From Blumeriella jaapii (Eukaryota > Ascomycota > Leotiomycetes > Helotiales > Drepanopezizaceae), in NCBI GenBank assembly GCA_009599575.1, contig VWND01000013.1, forward strand, positions 1-64,000: 64,000 bases of DNA, given 5' to 3'. The notes beneath the pieces were generated by a model, which searched no databases, was not told the origin of the DNA, and saw nothing but the letters and a program-made list of their open reading frames with translations. The position numbers and the translations under genes were made by a program. Shown here piece by piece: positions 11,311 to 23,130 of the stretch (position 1 is the stretch's first letter; each line of letters opens with the position of its first letter).

Positions 11311-11768
11311 TTTCTTCCTGCTTTTTTTTTATAAAAGGATATAATAAAGTTCGTGGCCATTTAATTATATATTTTACGTTTTTTAATTTTATTATTGACA
11401 ACCGAATACAATCGTTTACTTTTTTTTTAATTATTAACTTCGGAAATTATAATATATGTTTAAAAAAAGCTTGGTTGGCCGAATACCAAGTTTTATTAAA
11501 TTGTAATAAACGCAAGCTTTATTGGCCGAAATTTTACCTTTTTATAGTTTTTTACGCTCGTTGTATTAAAATCTTTTATTTGCACTTTCGAAAAATTCAA
11601 TTTCGCTATTAAAACGACGTTATAAAACGTAATAAAAACTTTGATTAATTATGGCAGATTTACGACGTTATGCGAAGCGCGAAAAAATCGAATTTTATTC
11701 GCGGTGCCAATTTCGATAGCGACGCTAATAAAATAATATAAAAAATTATATTATTTTTTTAGGCTGCC

Positions 11769-11807
<39 letters not shown>

Positions 11808-12190
11808 CGTCAAAACAGCTTTTTCGTTTTACGAAAAACAATTATATTAAAAACCGAAAAAAAACCTTCGCCGCGATGGCCTTTCAGTTTAATATAATCG
11901 ATAATTTAAATAAGCTATTTTTCTGAATTTTTTAAACGATCAGTTCGAAAACGAATTTTTTAATTTATTGCTTATCCAATTTTCATTTGCTAAATTATTG
12001 TATATGCTTTTAAGCTAATTTTCAGAAAAAAAAAACAGTTGAAATATTTTTAATTTTTTTATACGAAATCGACAAAATATTAAACGACCTTACGTATAAT
12101 ATTTTTTTAAAACCCAATTTCATAATTTTTTCGAACGATTCAAAACCAACGAAATATCGATTTCGATTCTTTTAACCAGGTTAGCAGAGC
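11311..12190 (+). other. pol: Gyp-A spacer between protease and RT (A2)
   Basis: Polyprotein linker with no recognised domain. It includes the long poly-T tract annotated separately. The reverse complements at 33770-34390 (A3), 36840-37440 (A1) and 41960-42540 (A4) are clearly homologous, so it is a genuine part of the element. Confidence 0.5.
11769..11807 (+). repeat. Poly-T tract in Gyp-A
   Basis: An almost pure run of T of about 38 bases. The same site in A3 (about 33869-33890), A1 (about 36953-36980) and A4 (about 42080-42110) is an A-rich tract on the + strand that still contains G interruptions and is shorter. RIP of C residues in a pyrimidine tract, plus slippage, would explain the purer run here. 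Confidence 0.8.
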
Positions 12191-12199
12191 TAATTTCGA

Positions 12200-13600
12200 A
12201 TAAACTTTTTTTCGAATTTTTTTTTTCGAAATACAAAAACTTCGAACACGTGTTTTTTAAAGCCGCTAATAACGAGCTAGCTTTCTACCGATTTTACGAT
12301 TATAAAATCGAGTTTATTATTAATAAAAAAAAGCTGAAATATATTTTTTTATATAAAATATCGATTTTAAAGCTCGAGATTATTAAAATTTACTTATAAA
12401 ATAATTTTAATAAAAGCTTTATCGAATCTTTCACCGCTTTTTTCGCTGTTTTAATGCTTTTCGCTAAAAAATCCGACGGTTTACTACGTTTTTGTATCGA
12501 TTATCGAGCTTTTAATAATATTATTCGTAAAAATCGTTATTTTTTTTTTTTATCGATAAGACTTTTGCTTATTTTTCGAAAGCGCGAATTTTTACGAAGC
12601 TCGATATTCGTTAAGCTTTTTACAAAATTCGAATAAACCTCGTTAATAAAAAACTAACGACGTTTCGTACGTGTTACGGCGCTTATAAATGCAAAATGTT
12701 ATTTTTTGGCTTTATTAATAAATCCGCAATTTATTAACGCTATATAAATAACGTTTTTTTCGATTATTTAAACGATTTTTGTATTATATATTTAAATAAC
12801 ATTTTTATTTATTCGTCCGACTTTTTAAAACACGCTATATACGTTCGCAAAATATTTAAAAATTCGCCGACGCTGAATTTCAGGCCGATATTCGGAAGTT
12901 TAAATTCAACGTTATTCGGACCCGTTATTTAGGTTTTATTATTTTTATTAAAAGCTTAGAAATAAATCCAGAAAAAATCTCCGTGGTCGCTTATTAAAAG
13001 TTTTTTATTATTATAAAAAATATACAAAGCTTTTTTGGTTTTTATAATTTTTACCGACGTTTTATTCGAAACTACGATATAATTGCAAAGCTTTTGGTTT
13101 ATTTAACTAAAGCTAACGTTTTTTACAATTTTATTTTTAAATATCAAAAGAATTTCGATTTTTTTATTTTAATTTTAATTATTACACCAGTTTTATAATA
13201 TTACAAGCAAGACTTTTTTTGCATATTAAAAATTAACGCTTTCGACGGCGTAATAGCTTTTGTATTTTCGCAATTCTATAGCGACGATTAGCTTTTAATC
13301 GCTTATTTTAGCAAAACTATAGCTTTCGCAAAGTTAAATTACATCGTATATAATAAAAAAATATTCGCAATCGTAAAATTTCTAAGCAATTTTCGTATTA
13401 AATTGGCTAATTTAATTTATTAAATCAAAATTATTATTAATTATAAAGCTTTAGAATATTTTATAATTTTCAAATTTTTAAACGTTCGATAAGCACGCTG
13501 GGCCGAGCTTTTCGCCGATTATAACTTTTTTATTACGTATAAACCAAATAAACATAATTTTTTAATTAACGTATTAATACGTCGTACGAGCGAATTCGAC
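12200..13600 (+). pseudogene. pol: Gyp-A reverse transcriptase and RNase H remnant (A2)
   Basis: RT starts with AANNELAFYRF.DYKIEF, then FAKKSDGLLRFCIDYRAFNN, which is the classic gypsy block fvkKkdGslRfcvDYR.LN. The polymerase box near 12780-12800 reads DFCIIYLNNIFIYSS, where the family motif is YLDDI. Both catalytic Asp codons are now Asn (12795-12800). RNase H follows, ending around 13500-13560 with DYNFFITYKPNKHN, matching the DY...i.YrPGk.N block at the RNase H/integrase border. Several frameshifts of one base occur. The same YLNNI change is present in A1, A3 and A4. Confidence 0.88.
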
Positions 13601-13639
13601 CGCTAAAACTTTTTTAAACGCATTTAGCGTTAGCAAATT

Positions 13640-14800
13640 CTTTTTCGAACAAATTAAATTAATTACCGCTTTTTGATTAAAAAACTTTAATTTTTCACGG
13701 TTTCCGAAACAGCTGTTTTTCTCGTTAAAATAATTAATTTTTTTTTCGTATTTCGTATTATTAATTAAATTTTTTACGCTAATCGTATAGCTAGCAGTTT
13801 AATAGCTTTTCGAAAAAAAGCTATACGAAACGCTACGAAAAAAAACGACGATAATAATATTTCGTATATATTTAAACGCGATTTGCTGCTATATTACGAT
13901 CGTTTAATAATTTTAAACGTCGATAATTTTCGTTTGGCTTTTATACGAAAAATACACGATCAGATTTTTATCGTTTATTTTAACGTTCGCAAAACTACGC
14001 AATTGCTTTCGGATTAATATTATTAGCGAAATATAATAGTTTTTGTAAAATAATATTATCGTAATTACTACGTTTATCGAAAAAGTTTTGTTTTAAAAAA
14101 TAAACGCTCCGGCTTTTTTCAGCTTTTTTTTATTTTTAACTATTTTTGAAAACATATTATAATAAACTTTTGCAATTTTAATAAAAACAAATACGATTAC
14201 GATAACGTATTCGTAATAATAAATCGCTTTTTTAAATAAATTATTTTAATTTTTTATTATAAAAATATCGATATTCGAAGCTTCGCCAAATTGTATATAT
14301 TTTACGTTTATAAGTATTTTAGCTTTTCAAAAAGTATTATTAGCGATCGTGGCTTTTAATATTAATTTACTTTTTAATTTGAATTAAACAAAATATTCGG
14401 TACGCAATTAAAATTTTCGATAGCCGTTTATTTTACAACCGACGGTCAGACCGAAATTTATAATTAATATTTGCAAAAACGCTTTCGACTTTTCGTAAAC
14501 TTTTATTAAAACGATTAAAACGAATTTTTTTCAATAATAAATTTCGCTTAAATAATTTTTTTTTTACGAAAGTTTAAATGGCTTTTTATTTTTAAAATTA
14601 TATACGATTATACTTTTTATATTAATTAAAATTAAAAGCTCGATATTTTTCTTTTTTTAACTTTTTATATAAGCTAAACGCAAACGAAGCTCGTGCGTAC
14701 GCTCGCCGCTATTACGACGTTTAAAATTTCGCCAAATCGCATTTTTAATAAGCTTACGATAAAATAAAAAAAAATACGAATAAATTTCGCCGCGCGATCG
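13640..14800 (+). pseudogene. pol: Gyp-A integrase remnant (A2)
   Basis: From about 13930 the frame reads IRKIHDQIFIVYFNVRKTTQ and continues to YRNYYVYRKSF, matching the HHCC zinc site with both Cys of CxxC changed to Tyr. The core continues through about 14560. The domain carries out strand transfer during integration. The gypsy order RT, RNase H, integrase separates this family from Cop-1. The homologous stretch in A1 starts at 15704 on the other strand, forming a head-to-head inverted repeat with A2. Confidence 0.8.
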
Positions 14801-15350
14801 ATTTTAACGTTAGCGATTACGTATAGCTCGATATACGTTTATTTTCGATTTTCCGGCCTTTTCGCAAATTCGATAATTTTACAAACGGCTTTTTTAAAAT
14901 TATAGCCAAAATTTTCGATAACGCTTTTAAATTAAATTTTTTTAATATTATAAACGTATATTTAGTTTTTTATATTAATCGACTGCGTAAAGCAGTTGAC
15001 GACGCGCTTTTAAATCAGATTAATTCAGCTTTTAAATTTATTAATATAACTGGCGAGCTTAAATACGAAATCGAAAAATTAATCGCTTATCGAATACAAC
15101 GGAAAATCTTTTAGTACAAAGTTTTTTAAATAGGCTTAAATAAAAATCTTACGTAGTATTCCGCGTTTAATTTTATATATGCTTTTTTAAAAATGCGCGA
15201 TTTTTATTTAGCGTATAAAAAGCTTTCCGGTTTTTTTGCAAAACTTATAAATTAGCTAAAAGCGTATTTCGAAAGTTTAAATTCGTACGATTATTTAAAC
15301 AACGACGTATTAATAAATAAAAGCTCGAGGGCGCGCTTTTTCGAACGGAA
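14801..15350 (+). pseudogene. pol: Gyp-A integrase C-terminus with chromodomain-like tail (A2)
   Basis: The frame contains LFSIFRPFRKFDNF, then the block ending FYINRLRKAVDDAL, matching the GPY/F module and HPvFHvs.L region. After it comes IEKLIAYRIQRK and a degraded Trp-rich segment, then MRDFYLAYKKLSGF and KLINWLKAYFESLN, close to the 3' LTR. The layout (integrase C-terminal module, short hinge, then a ~50-residue W-rich segment) fits a chromodomain, which in chromoviruses guides integration to marked chromatin. Chromodomain assignment is by pattern and position, so only moderately certain. Confidence 0.65.
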
Positions 15351-15356
15351 AAATAG

Positions 15357-15622
15357 TATAACGATTTATTTTTTTGCTTCTCGTATTATTCTAGCAATTA
15401 CGTGTAGCTGCAAGCTTCCTGGTTTTTTGGTAGGTTTTTTTATTAATTATGGAAATTATTTATATATATAAAGCTTTTTTTTTTTAGTAATTTCTGCTTT
15501 TTGCAATTGTTAATTTTAAATAAATATTTTTGTTACAGAACCAAAGGCTCGTTTTTTATATTATATAAACACGGCGACCAGTTGACTGATCTCCCAGCCC
15601 TCCGACTGATTAAATCGTTACA
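15357..15622 (+). repeat. Gyp-A 3' LTR of A2
   Basis: 266 bp, from tataacgatttattttt to taaatcgttaca. The inward start is RIP-saturated and the outward end (gaccagttgactgatctccc and following) is not, the mirror image of the 5' LTR. Followed by target duplication aaacc at 15623-15627. Confidence 0.92.
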
Positions 15623-15703
15623 AAACCTATTAAAAAACCAAAGAATTTACAGCTACACGTGGTTGCTAGGATAATACGAAAAGCAAAAAAATATATCGTT
15701 ATA

Positions 15704-17490
15704 TTATTTTTCCGTTCGAAAAAAGCGCGCTTTCGAGCTTTTATTTATTAATACGTCGCTATTTAAATAATCGTACGAATTCAAACCTTCGAAATACGCT
15801 TTCAGCCAGTTTATAAATTTTGCAAAAAAACCGGAAAGCTTTTTATACGCTAAATAAAAATCGCGCATTTTTAAAAAAACGTATATAAAATCAAACGCGG
15901 AATATTACGTAAAATCTTTATTTAAGCTTATTTAAAACGCTTTATATTAAAAGGTTTTCCGTTGCATTCGATAAGCGATTAATTTTTCGATTTCGTATTT
16001 AAATTTATTAATTATATTAATAAATTCAAAAACTAAATTAATTTAATTTAAAAACGCGTCGTTAATTGTTTTACGTAATAAATTAGCGTAGAAAACTAAA
16101 TGTACGTTTATAATATTAAAAAGATTTAATTTAAAAGCGTTATCGAAAATTTTGGCTATAATTTTGAAAAAGCCGTTTGTAAAATTGTCGAGCTTGCGAA
16201 AAGGCCGGAAAATCGGAAATAAACGCATATCGAGCTATACGTAATCGCTAACGTTAAAATCGATCGCGCGGCGAAATTTATTCGCATTTTTTTTATTTTA
16301 TCGTAAGCTTATTAAAAATGCGATTTGGCGAAATTTTAAGCGTCGTAATAGCGGCGAGCGTACGTACGAGCTTCGTTTGCGTTTAGCTTATATAAAAAGT
16401 TAAAAAAAGAAAAATATCGAGCTTTTAATTTTAATTAATATAAAAAGTATAATCGTATATAATTTTAAAAAATAAAAAGCCATTTAAACTTTCGTAAAAA
16501 AAAAATTATTTAAGCGAAATTTATTATTAAAAAAAATTCGTTTTAATCGTTTTAATAAAAGTTTACGAAAAGTCGAAAGCGTTTTTGCAAGTATTAATTA
16601 TAAATTTCGGTCTGACCGTCGGTTGTAAAATAAACGGCTATCGAAAGCTTTAATTACGTACCGAATATTTTGTTTAATTTAAACTAAAAAGTAAATTAAT
16701 ACTAAAAGCCACGATCGCTAATAATACTTTTTGAAAAGCTAAAATACTTATAAACGTAAAATATATACAATTTGGCGAAGCTTCGAATATCGATATTTTT
16801 ATAATAAAAAATTAAAATAGTTTATTTAAAAAAGCGATTTATTATTACGAATACGTTATCGTAATCGTATTTGTTTTTATTAAAATTGCAAAAGTTTATT
16901 ATAACGTGCTTTTAAAAATGGTTAAAAACAAAAAAAAGCTGAAAAAAGCCGGGGCGTTTATTTTTTAAAACAAAACTTTTTCGATAAACGTAGCAATTAC
17001 GATAATATTATTTTACAAAAACTATTATATTTCGCTAATAATATTAATCCGAAAGCAATTGCGTAGTTTTGCGAACGTTAAAATAAACGATAAAAATCTG
17101 ATCGTGTATTTTTCGTACAAAAGCCAAACGAAAATTATCGACGTTTAAAATTATTAAACGACCGTAATATAGCAGCAGATCGCGTTTAAATATATACGAA
17201 ATATTATTATCGTCGTTTTTTTTCGTAGCGTTTCGTATAGCTTTTTTTCGAAAAGCTATTAAACTGCTAGCTATACGATTAGCGTAAAAAATTTAATCAA
17301 CGATACGAAATACGAAAAGAAAATTAGCTATTTTAACGATAAAAACAGCTGTTTCGGAAGCCGTAAAAAATTAAAATTTTTTAATTAAAAAGCGGTAATT
17401 AATTTAATTTGTTCGAAAAAGAATTTGCTAACGCTAAATGCGTTTAAAAAAGTTTTGGCGGTCGAATTCGCTCGTACGACGTATTAATAC
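15704..17490 (-). pseudogene. pol: Gyp-A chromodomain and integrase remnant (A1)
   Basis: The reverse strand carries the same protein as A2. The open segment at 16043-16228 reads MRLFPIFRPFRKLDNFTNGF and then the block ending FYANLLRK. The integrase zinc region lies around 16990-17130 and its N-terminal border near 17490. Closeness to A2 in opposite orientation makes 13640-15350 and 15704-17490 arms of an inverted repeat centred near 15,500. Stops and Cys-to-Tyr changes inactivate it. Confidence 0.82.
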
Positions 17491-18769
17491 GTTAGTTAAA
17501 AAATTATGTTTATTTGGTTTATACGTAATAAAAAAGTTATAATCGGCGAAAAGCTCGGCTTAGCGTGCTTATCGAACGTTTAAAAATTTGAAAATTATAA
17601 AATATTCTAAAGCTTTATAATTAATAATAATTTTGATTTAATAAATTAAATTAACCAATTTAGTACGAAAATTGCTTAGAAATTTTACGATTGCGAGCAT
17701 TTTTTTATTGTATACAACGTAATTTAGCTTTGCGAAAGCTATAGTTTTGCTAAAATAAGCGATTAAAAGCTAATCGTCGCTATAGAATTGCGAAAATACA
17801 AAAGCTATTACGCCGTCGAAAGCGTTAATTTTTAATATGTAAAAAAAGTTTTGCTTATAATATTATAAAACTGGTGTAATAATTAAAATTAAAATAAAAA
17901 AATCGAAATTCTTTTGATATTTAAAAATAAAATTATAAAAAACGTTAGCTTTAGTTAAATAAACCAAAAGCTTTGCAATTATATCGTAGTTTCGAATAAA
18001 ACGTCGTTAAAAGTTATAAAAACCAAAAAAGCTTTGTATATTTTTTATAATAATAAAAGGCTTTTAATAAACGACCACGGAAACTTTTTTTAAATTTATT
18101 TTTAAGCTTTTAATAAAAATAATACAACCTAAGTAACGGGTCCGAATAACGTTAAATTTAAATTTCTGAATATCGGCCTGTAATTTAGCGTTAGCGAGCT
18201 TTTGAAGCATTTTGCGAACGTATATAATATGTTTAAAAAATCGGACGAATAAATAAAAATATTATTCAGATATGCAATACAAAAATCGTTTAAATAATCG
18301 AAAAAAACGTCGTTTATATAACGTTGGTAAATTGCAGATTTATTAATAAAATTAAAAAGTAGTATTTTATATTTATAAGCGCCGTAACGCGTACGAAATA
18401 TTGTTAATTTTTTATTAGCGAAGTTTATTCGAATTTTATAAAAAGCTTAACGAATATCGAGCTTCGTAAAAATTCGTATTTCCGAAAAACGAGCAAAGAT
18501 TTTATCGATAAAAAAAAAAGCGATTTTTACGAATAACGTTATTAAAAGCTCGATAATCGATACAAAAACGCAATAAACCGTCGGGTTTTTTAGCGAAAAA
18601 TATTAAAACAGCGAAAAAAGCGGTGAAAAGTTCGATAAAGCTTTTATTAAAATTATTTTGCAAATAAGTTTTGATAATTTCGAGCTTTGAAATCGATATT
18701 TTATACAAAAAAATATATTTCAGCTTTTTTTTATTTATAATAAATTCGATTTTATAATCGTAGAGCCGG
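17491..18769 (-). pseudogene. pol: Gyp-A RNase H and C-terminal RT remnant (A1)
   Basis: Read on the - strand, the RT block FAKKPDGLLRFCIDYRAFNN lies at about 18540-18600 and the polymerase box, again YLNNI instead of YLDDI, near 18255-18290. RNase H continues to about 17490. The N-terminal half of RT is displaced to 36469-36700 by A3. The open frame seen at 18502-18891 runs from the inserted A3 LTR into this RT and is a chimera made by the insertion, not a gene. Confidence 0.85.
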
Positions 18770-19035
18770 TGTAACGATCTAATCAGTCGGAGGGCTGGAT
18801 GATCAGTCAACTGGTCGCCGTGTTTATATGATATAAAAAACGAGCCTTTGGTTCTGTAACAAAAATATTTATTTAAAATCAACAATTGCAAAAAGCAGAA
18901 ATTGCTAAGAAAAAAAAGCTTTATATATATAAATAGTTTTCACAATTGATAGAAAAATCTATTAAAAAACCAGAAAGCTTGCAGCTATACGTAATTATTA
19001 GAATAATACGAAAAGCAAAAGAATAAGTCGTTATA
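18770..19035 (-). repeat. Gyp-A 3' LTR of A3
   Basis: Starts tgtaacgatctaatcag (outer end, little mutated) and ends aagtcgttata (inner end, mutated). Preceded by gccgg. Confidence 0.92.
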
Positions 19036-19857
19036 CTATTTTTTCGTCCGAAAAAAGCGCGCCTTTAAGCTTTTATTTATTAATACGTCGCTATCCAAGT
19101 GATCGTACGAATTTACCTTCGAAATACGCTTTCAGCCAGTTTACAAGTTTTGTAAAAAAACCGGAAAGTTTTTTATACGTTAAATAAAAATCGCGCACTT
19201 TCAGAAAAACATATATAAAATCAGACGCGAAGTACCACGTAAGATTTTTATTTAAGCTTATTTAAAAAGCTTTGTATTAAAAGGTTTTCCGCTGCATTCG
19301 ATAAGCGATTAATTTTTCGATTTCGTATTTAAGTTTATTAATTATATTAATAAATTTAAAACTGGGTTAATCTGACCTGAAAGCGCGTCGTTAGCTGTTT
19401 TACGCAATCGATTAGCGTAAAAAACTGGGTGTACGTTTATAATATTAAAAAGGTTTAGCTTAAAAGCGTTGTCGAAAATTTTGGCTATAATCTTAAAAGG
19501 GCCGTTTGTAAAATTGTCGAGCTTGCGAAAAGGCCGGAAAATCGAAAATAAACGCATATCGAGCCAAACGTAATCGCTAACGTTAAAATCGATCGCGCGG
19601 CGAGATTTATTCGTATTTTTTTTTATTTTATCGTAAGCTTATTAAAAATGCGATTTGGCGAGGTTTTAAGCGTCGTAATAGCGGCGGGCGTACGCACGAG
19701 CTTCGTTCGCGTTTAGCTTATATAAAAAATTAAAAAAAAGGAAAATATCGAGCTTTCAGTTTTAATTAGTATAAATAATATAACCGTGTATAATTTTAAA
19801 AGGTAAAAGGCCATTTAGATTTTCGTAAAAAAGAATTATTCGGGCGAAATTTATTAT
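19036..19857 (-). pseudogene. pol: Gyp-A chromodomain and integrase C-terminus (A3, left of C1)
   Basis: The - strand frame at 19342-19557 reads MRLFSIFRPFRKLDNFTNGP, the GPY/F-type module, and then FYANRLRKTANDAL. The chromodomain-like tail lies at 19036-19340. Translation is broken at 19857 inside the integrase by C1. The sequence continues at 31145. Confidence 0.85.
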
Positions 19858-20123
19858 TGTAAAACGATAATACTTTGTATTGATAGGAGTTGGTAGTTTT
19901 AGCTATGGTCGAGGCATAGACCCCTCCGAGACCCTTTGCCACTGACTATTTTTAACAGATATAAAAGCAAAGCATTCTTTTAAATAATACCATAAGCACG
20001 CAGTTTAATTTATATTTTTTTTTTTTTTTTTTTCCTTTTTTTAATTTTTTTTAAGGATTTTCTAAATTATTTTATTTACCGATATATGGCCGTATCAGTT
20101 TGGTTTTCCTATTTACTTTTACA
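19858..20123 (+). repeat. Gyp-C 5' LTR of C1
   Basis: 266 bp, from tgtaaaacgataatac to atttacttttaca. The outward half keeps aggagttggtagtttt and catagacccctccgagaccc with little RIP. Confidence 0.9.
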
Positions 20124-20650
20124 TTTGATAACTTACGCAGGAATTCAAACTTCGGTGTTTCGTTTTTATATATTCGCCGATGCATTTTTCAAATTCGCAA
20201 TTAAAATCGATTTCGATATTTCGCTATTACGGCTTAAAAAACTTTTTATATAATATTATTCGCAGCTGTATTATATAAAAAACTTTTAATAGCTTTTTTT
20301 ATTTTGCGCATAATTATTAAATTACAAAAATGCAATATATTTCAGAAACGTTTAAAATTACGGTTAAGCAATTTTGAACCGTGCGAAATTCAAAGCGCGA
20401 AAATCGCTCTTTTGTTTAAAAATAATAAATTAAATATTGGTTCGTACGCTTCGACCGCTGCGCTCGGCCTTTCTAAACTAGATTTCTTTTAGTTAAACGC
20501 TTAGCGAAAACTTAATTTTTTAATTTTGCGCTTTATAATTATAACAATTACAATTTGCGGCTTTTTATTAAAAATAATAAGAAAATAGCTATACGTGCAT
20601 TAGTTTAAGCCACGGAATATCGAGACCGTAGAGTATACAGCAATATTATA
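20124..20650 (+). other. Gyp-C leader with conserved hairpin
   Basis: Untranslated leader directly after the 5' LTR, starting tttgataacttacgcagg, the expected primer-binding position (the tRNA was not identified). An inverted repeat, tttttatataata/tattatataaaaa, lies at about 20242-20282 and matches the hairpin in C0. The whole leader is shared with C0 (6509-7028, inverted). Confidence 0.6.
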
Positions 20651-22560
20651 TCAATTTAATTAATTTATTAAAAAACAAATCTTTTAATATATTATTTAAA
20701 TATCTGGACGCAATATTATTTTATTTAATTTTTTTAGAAAATATAAAAACTTTTTTCATAGCTTTCCTATTAAAAACGATTTTTTTATACTGAAGACTTT
20801 TAATCTGTAATTCCAGAAAACACTTATTCGTTTAATTCAAATCCTACTAATACTTTCGCTAATATTATAAACAACGACGCTTTTCGTTTTTTTATACGAG
20901 GCCGTATACTTTTTCCTAGCTTTTCTGATGCATTTTTATTTAATAGCGCCAACGTTACCGATTTTATCGAAAAATATAAAAAAACTTATAAGGATTTCGG
21001 AATCTTTAAAATTAAAATATTCGATAAATTTTTTCGCTATTATAACCCAATTATTAAAAATATTATCAAATCGATAAATAAATAAAAAGCTATTAAGGCT
21101 CGAAACTGACGTAAGCTAATTAAAGCTTTGAAATCGGAATTTCGAAACTACGATCGCTAGCAAATCCGCGATATTATCGCTTTTTTTAAATAGTTTGTTA
21201 TAATAATTCGCTAAGCTAAAAAACTCAAAACCTATTATCGTATTTATACGAAAGTTTCTAACGTTTTCGTTAATAAAAAAGTTTTAAACGAAATTAAACA
21301 AAAAAAATTGTTTTTACTTGGCCTTTTAATTAATATTCGCAACAAAACTATTAAACATTTTAAGATTAATAAACAAAACCTTAAAACTTTCGATTAGTAT
21401 TTTAAATTTATGAAATTCGTTTTCAAACAAAACCAAAGCGAACGCATTATTAAAATTATAAACCAAAAGAAATCTTTTTTTTTTATTTATAAAAAAAACG
21501 TGGAAGCTTTAATGCAAAAATATGCCCAGCTATTAAAAATTATCGAAATCGCTAAAAATCAATCAATTATTATATTATTTAATCGTTTTGCAAAATTTAT
21601 TAATTTAAAAAAGCTTAATAAAAATATCGAAACTTTCGTATTAAAATTTACCGATATCAAAATTCAAAAACTTTAAAACAAAATCGAAAATCTTATACAA
21701 TAGCAAAAAAAACTCTTTTACGTTAATTCGAATAATAAAAACAATTAAAATAGCTTTTATAATAATTACTTTTTTTAAAATGCGCGAAGCGATCAGCTTC
21801 GCTAAATCACCGTAAAAATAATGGTTGCCTAATAGCAACTTTTTCGTATTAATAATTAAAATCAGCGAAATACTAATTATAATAACGATTATTAAAGGAA
21901 AAAGAAAAACCAACGCGAAAATCAAAATCGCGGCTATCAAAATAGTAAAAATAATTATTAAAACAGATTTCGTAGCTTTAAATATAAATTTTGCGATAAT
22001 AAAAAAATTTACTACGAAAAACCTTATATTCGCTCAAAATGCAAAGCATTTAATTTCTGTATAAACAATAATATTTGCTATATTAATAAATACGAAACGA
22101 TTTGCTTCGGACCGGTGAAATCAGAAATAAGCTTTTTTAATAAAGCTAAAAATCAAAGCTGGTTGAATATTATTTGCTTAAAAATAAAAAGCACGAAATA
22201 AAACGATTGCTTAGAAAACAAAAAAAATACAAAAACGATTTTTACTAGTAAAAAAGAAAATATTCCAAAAAGCGTACTAATTAAAAAGAAAACTTCTATC
22301 CTAAATGTAAATGAAATTTAAATATATAAATAAAAAACAAATATATATATTGCTAATATAATTATCGCATTTGCAAATATTATAATTGTATAATTAAATC
22401 AGCGAATTATAAGAAAGCAAAATGCTTCTATTTTATTCGCCAAATTAATTGATATAAAAAAAACGTTAAAATCGAAAAAAAAAAAATTTTTGGAATTCGA
22501 AAAAAACCCGATAAAATCATTAAAAAAACGCTTATAATAAAAGAAATTAATAATAATATA
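20651..22560 (+). pseudogene. gag: Gyp-C gag remnant (C1)
   Basis: A degraded + strand frame rich in Lys and Asn. The best-preserved part is the 88-codon stretch at 21410-21676, which includes EALMQKYAQLLKIIEIAKNQ followed by an amphipathic helical segment. Its position between leader and protease, length of about 600 codons and basic character fit gag. A Cys-containing stretch near 22020-22080 (SKCKAFNFCI, then ICYINKYETICF) may be a decayed zinc knuckle, but I cannot fit it securely to CCHC. A perfect inverted repeat, gcgaagc-gatca-gcttcgc, lies near 21783-21801. Confidence 0.5.
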
Positions 22561-22899
22561 AAAAATATCGACACCGATATTCCGGTTTAAATTATTCAGA
22601 AAGTATCAGCTTTTAAGCGTTTATTATTAATACGAAGCGAAAAATAAATCGACAAATATATCAGTTCCGAAGCCGTCGACGAAGCTATTAAAAAAATCAT
22701 AAAACAAAAAATTAAATTAAAATTCAGCGATTTATTTAATATAAAAGATAAATTCGATAAAATTATTAATAAACAAATTTTTATATTAAAAAAAAACGAA
22801 AAATTAAAATTATTCGAAAAAAAAACGATTTTAAATTAAAAAAAAACCAAAAAAAAATTTATAATACCGCAATTAATTTAGCCGATAAAAATAAATCTT

Positions 22900-23130
22900 C
22901 GGAAAAAATCAGCCTTTTAGCTTTCGTTATAAAAATTTAAAAATCAAAACGACGAAACTGCTTTTACACAGTTATAAAAGCATTAAAAATAAAAATAATA
23001 TTTAAGAAAAATACGACCGCTCTCGTTTTATTCGATAATAAAGCCGAAATCAATTGCATAAACCAAAAAACGGCCGAAATTAATAATATTCCGATTATTA
23101 CCGATAAATAAATAATTTATACGACCGTTA
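22900..23130 (+). pseudogene. pol: Gyp-C retropepsin-like protease remnant (C1)
   Basis: At about 23018-23100 the frame reads ALVLFDNKAEINCINQKTAE, followed by INNIPII. It matches the retropepsin pattern ALvDSGAevN.Is...a...gipi. The catalytic triplet D-S-G reads D-N-K, which AGT to AAT and GGA to AAA would give. It sits directly upstream of RT, as expected in a gag-pol polyprotein. Confidence 0.65.

Larger units (their letters stand above)
9208..15622 (+). mobile_element. Gyp-A copy A2, complete but RIP-degraded Ty3/gypsy chromovirus
   Basis: This is a complete unit of 6,415 bp: LTR 9208-9471, gag, protease, RT, RNase H, integrase, chromodomain, LTR 15357-15622. A perfect 5-bp target duplication, aaacc, flanks it (9203-9207 and 15623-15627). 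The target is the LTR of A1, so A2 is younger than A1. The two LTRs share ends TGTGACG/TATAACG and CGTTACA/CGTTATA. Differences are almost all C/T or G/A. It is the best single reference for the Gyp-A family in this window because no later insertion breaks it. Confidence 0.92.
15628..18769 (-). mobile_element. Gyp-A copy A1, 3' part (minus orientation)
   Basis: The remainder of the A1 3' LTR (15628-15703) is followed by its internal region in reverse orientation, from chromodomain to mid-RT. At 18769 it is interrupted by A3 and resumes at 36469. Target duplication gccgg is at 18765-18769 and 36464-36468. A1 is in turn inserted in the LTR of A0. Confidence 0.9.

Noticed and set aside
18502..18891. 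129-codon frame as a distinct protein
   Set aside because: It reads from the LTR of A3 into the RT of A1 across the insertion junction at 18769/18770, so it is a chimera.
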